The notes beneath the pieces were generated by a model. The model saw only the letters and a list, made by a program, of their open reading frames with translations. It made no database searches and was not told the origin of the DNA. From contig BRXU01000017.1 in NCBI GenBank assembly GCA_030267565.1, forward strand, positions 1,396,501-1,460,500: a stretch of 64,000 nt of DNA. The letters are read 5' to 3'. Positions 63,881-64,000 of the stretch are shown one piece after another. Both the position numbers and the translations under genes were made by a program. This stretch comes from Pleodorina starrii (taxonomy: Eukaryota > Chlorophyta > Chlorophyceae > Chlamydomonadales > Volvocaceae). The number at the start of each line of letters is the position of its first letter. Within the stretch, counting starts at the first letter, position 1.

Positions 63881-64000
63881 GTACGGCGATACGACATGGG
63901 AGTACGACGGCATAGGGGGGAGGAGGACGGCTCACTGGAAGCACCGATGTTCCGAGCCATGCCTTGTCGGGTGCCATGTTGTGTCGTATTTTTCGGGCCC

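Overview
This window looks like nuclear DNA of a volvocine (Chlamydomonas-like) green alga. The evidence is GC-rich coding sequence, many short spliceosomal introns with GTGAGT/GTGCGT donors and pyrimidine-CAG acceptors, TGTAA polyadenylation words after stop codons, long Ala/Gln/Gly/Ser-rich stretches in nuclear-type proteins, introns full of minisatellites, and a secreted SRCR-domain protein. There are no operons. I rebuilt the genes by hand from splice signals, reading phase and family conservation. Exon coordinates are in the entries.

Layout, left to right: (1) 0-2.4 kb, mostly non-coding. (2) 2.4-7.8 kb, minus strand: a 10-exon Cas1p/RWA-type membrane protein (552 aa). (3) 8.5-10.6 kb, plus: a class I SAM methyltransferase divergent from it, with an 11-bp minisatellite intron. 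(4) 11.6-13.3 kb, minus: ELOF1 with a long low-complexity tail. (5) 15.2-17.2 kb, plus: a small unknown acidic protein. (6) 19.3-23.3 kb, minus: a probable GrpE-like N-terminus fused to about 820 residues of Gln/Ala/RGG-rich sequence. (7) 23.9-25.8 kb, minus: a membrane-anchored cyclophilin with a degenerate active site. (8) 26.2-27.6 kb: the 3' end of a LINE-type retrotransposon. (9) 27.9-32.3 kb, plus: an 8-exon flavin-containing monooxygenase. (10) 33.3-34.2 kb plus and 34.9-36.9 kb minus: two convergent unknown genes, each with TGTAA just after the stop. (11) 39.1-49.3 kb, minus: a giant low-complexity, probably nuclear protein (more than 2,700 aa) with tandem SUMO-interaction-like motifs. 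(12) 51.3-54.6 kb, plus: class III alcohol dehydrogenase / S-nitrosoglutathione reductase (384 aa, 10 exons). (13) 56.2-56.6 kb, minus: an intronless RBX1-like RING protein lacking all four ligands of the third zinc site. (14) 58.7-59.6 kb, minus: a small hydrophobic unknown. (15) 60.1 kb to the right edge, plus: a secreted SRCR-repeat protein that runs off the window.

The genes do not form one pathway; this is an ordinary chromosomal stretch with mixed housekeeping and lineage-specific genes. The most unusual items are the RBX1 variant, the GrpE-like/RGG fusion, the SIM cluster in the giant protein, the cyclophilin active-site losses and several structured repeats inside introns. I found no CRISPR array, phage, gene cluster or convincing tRNA/rRNA.
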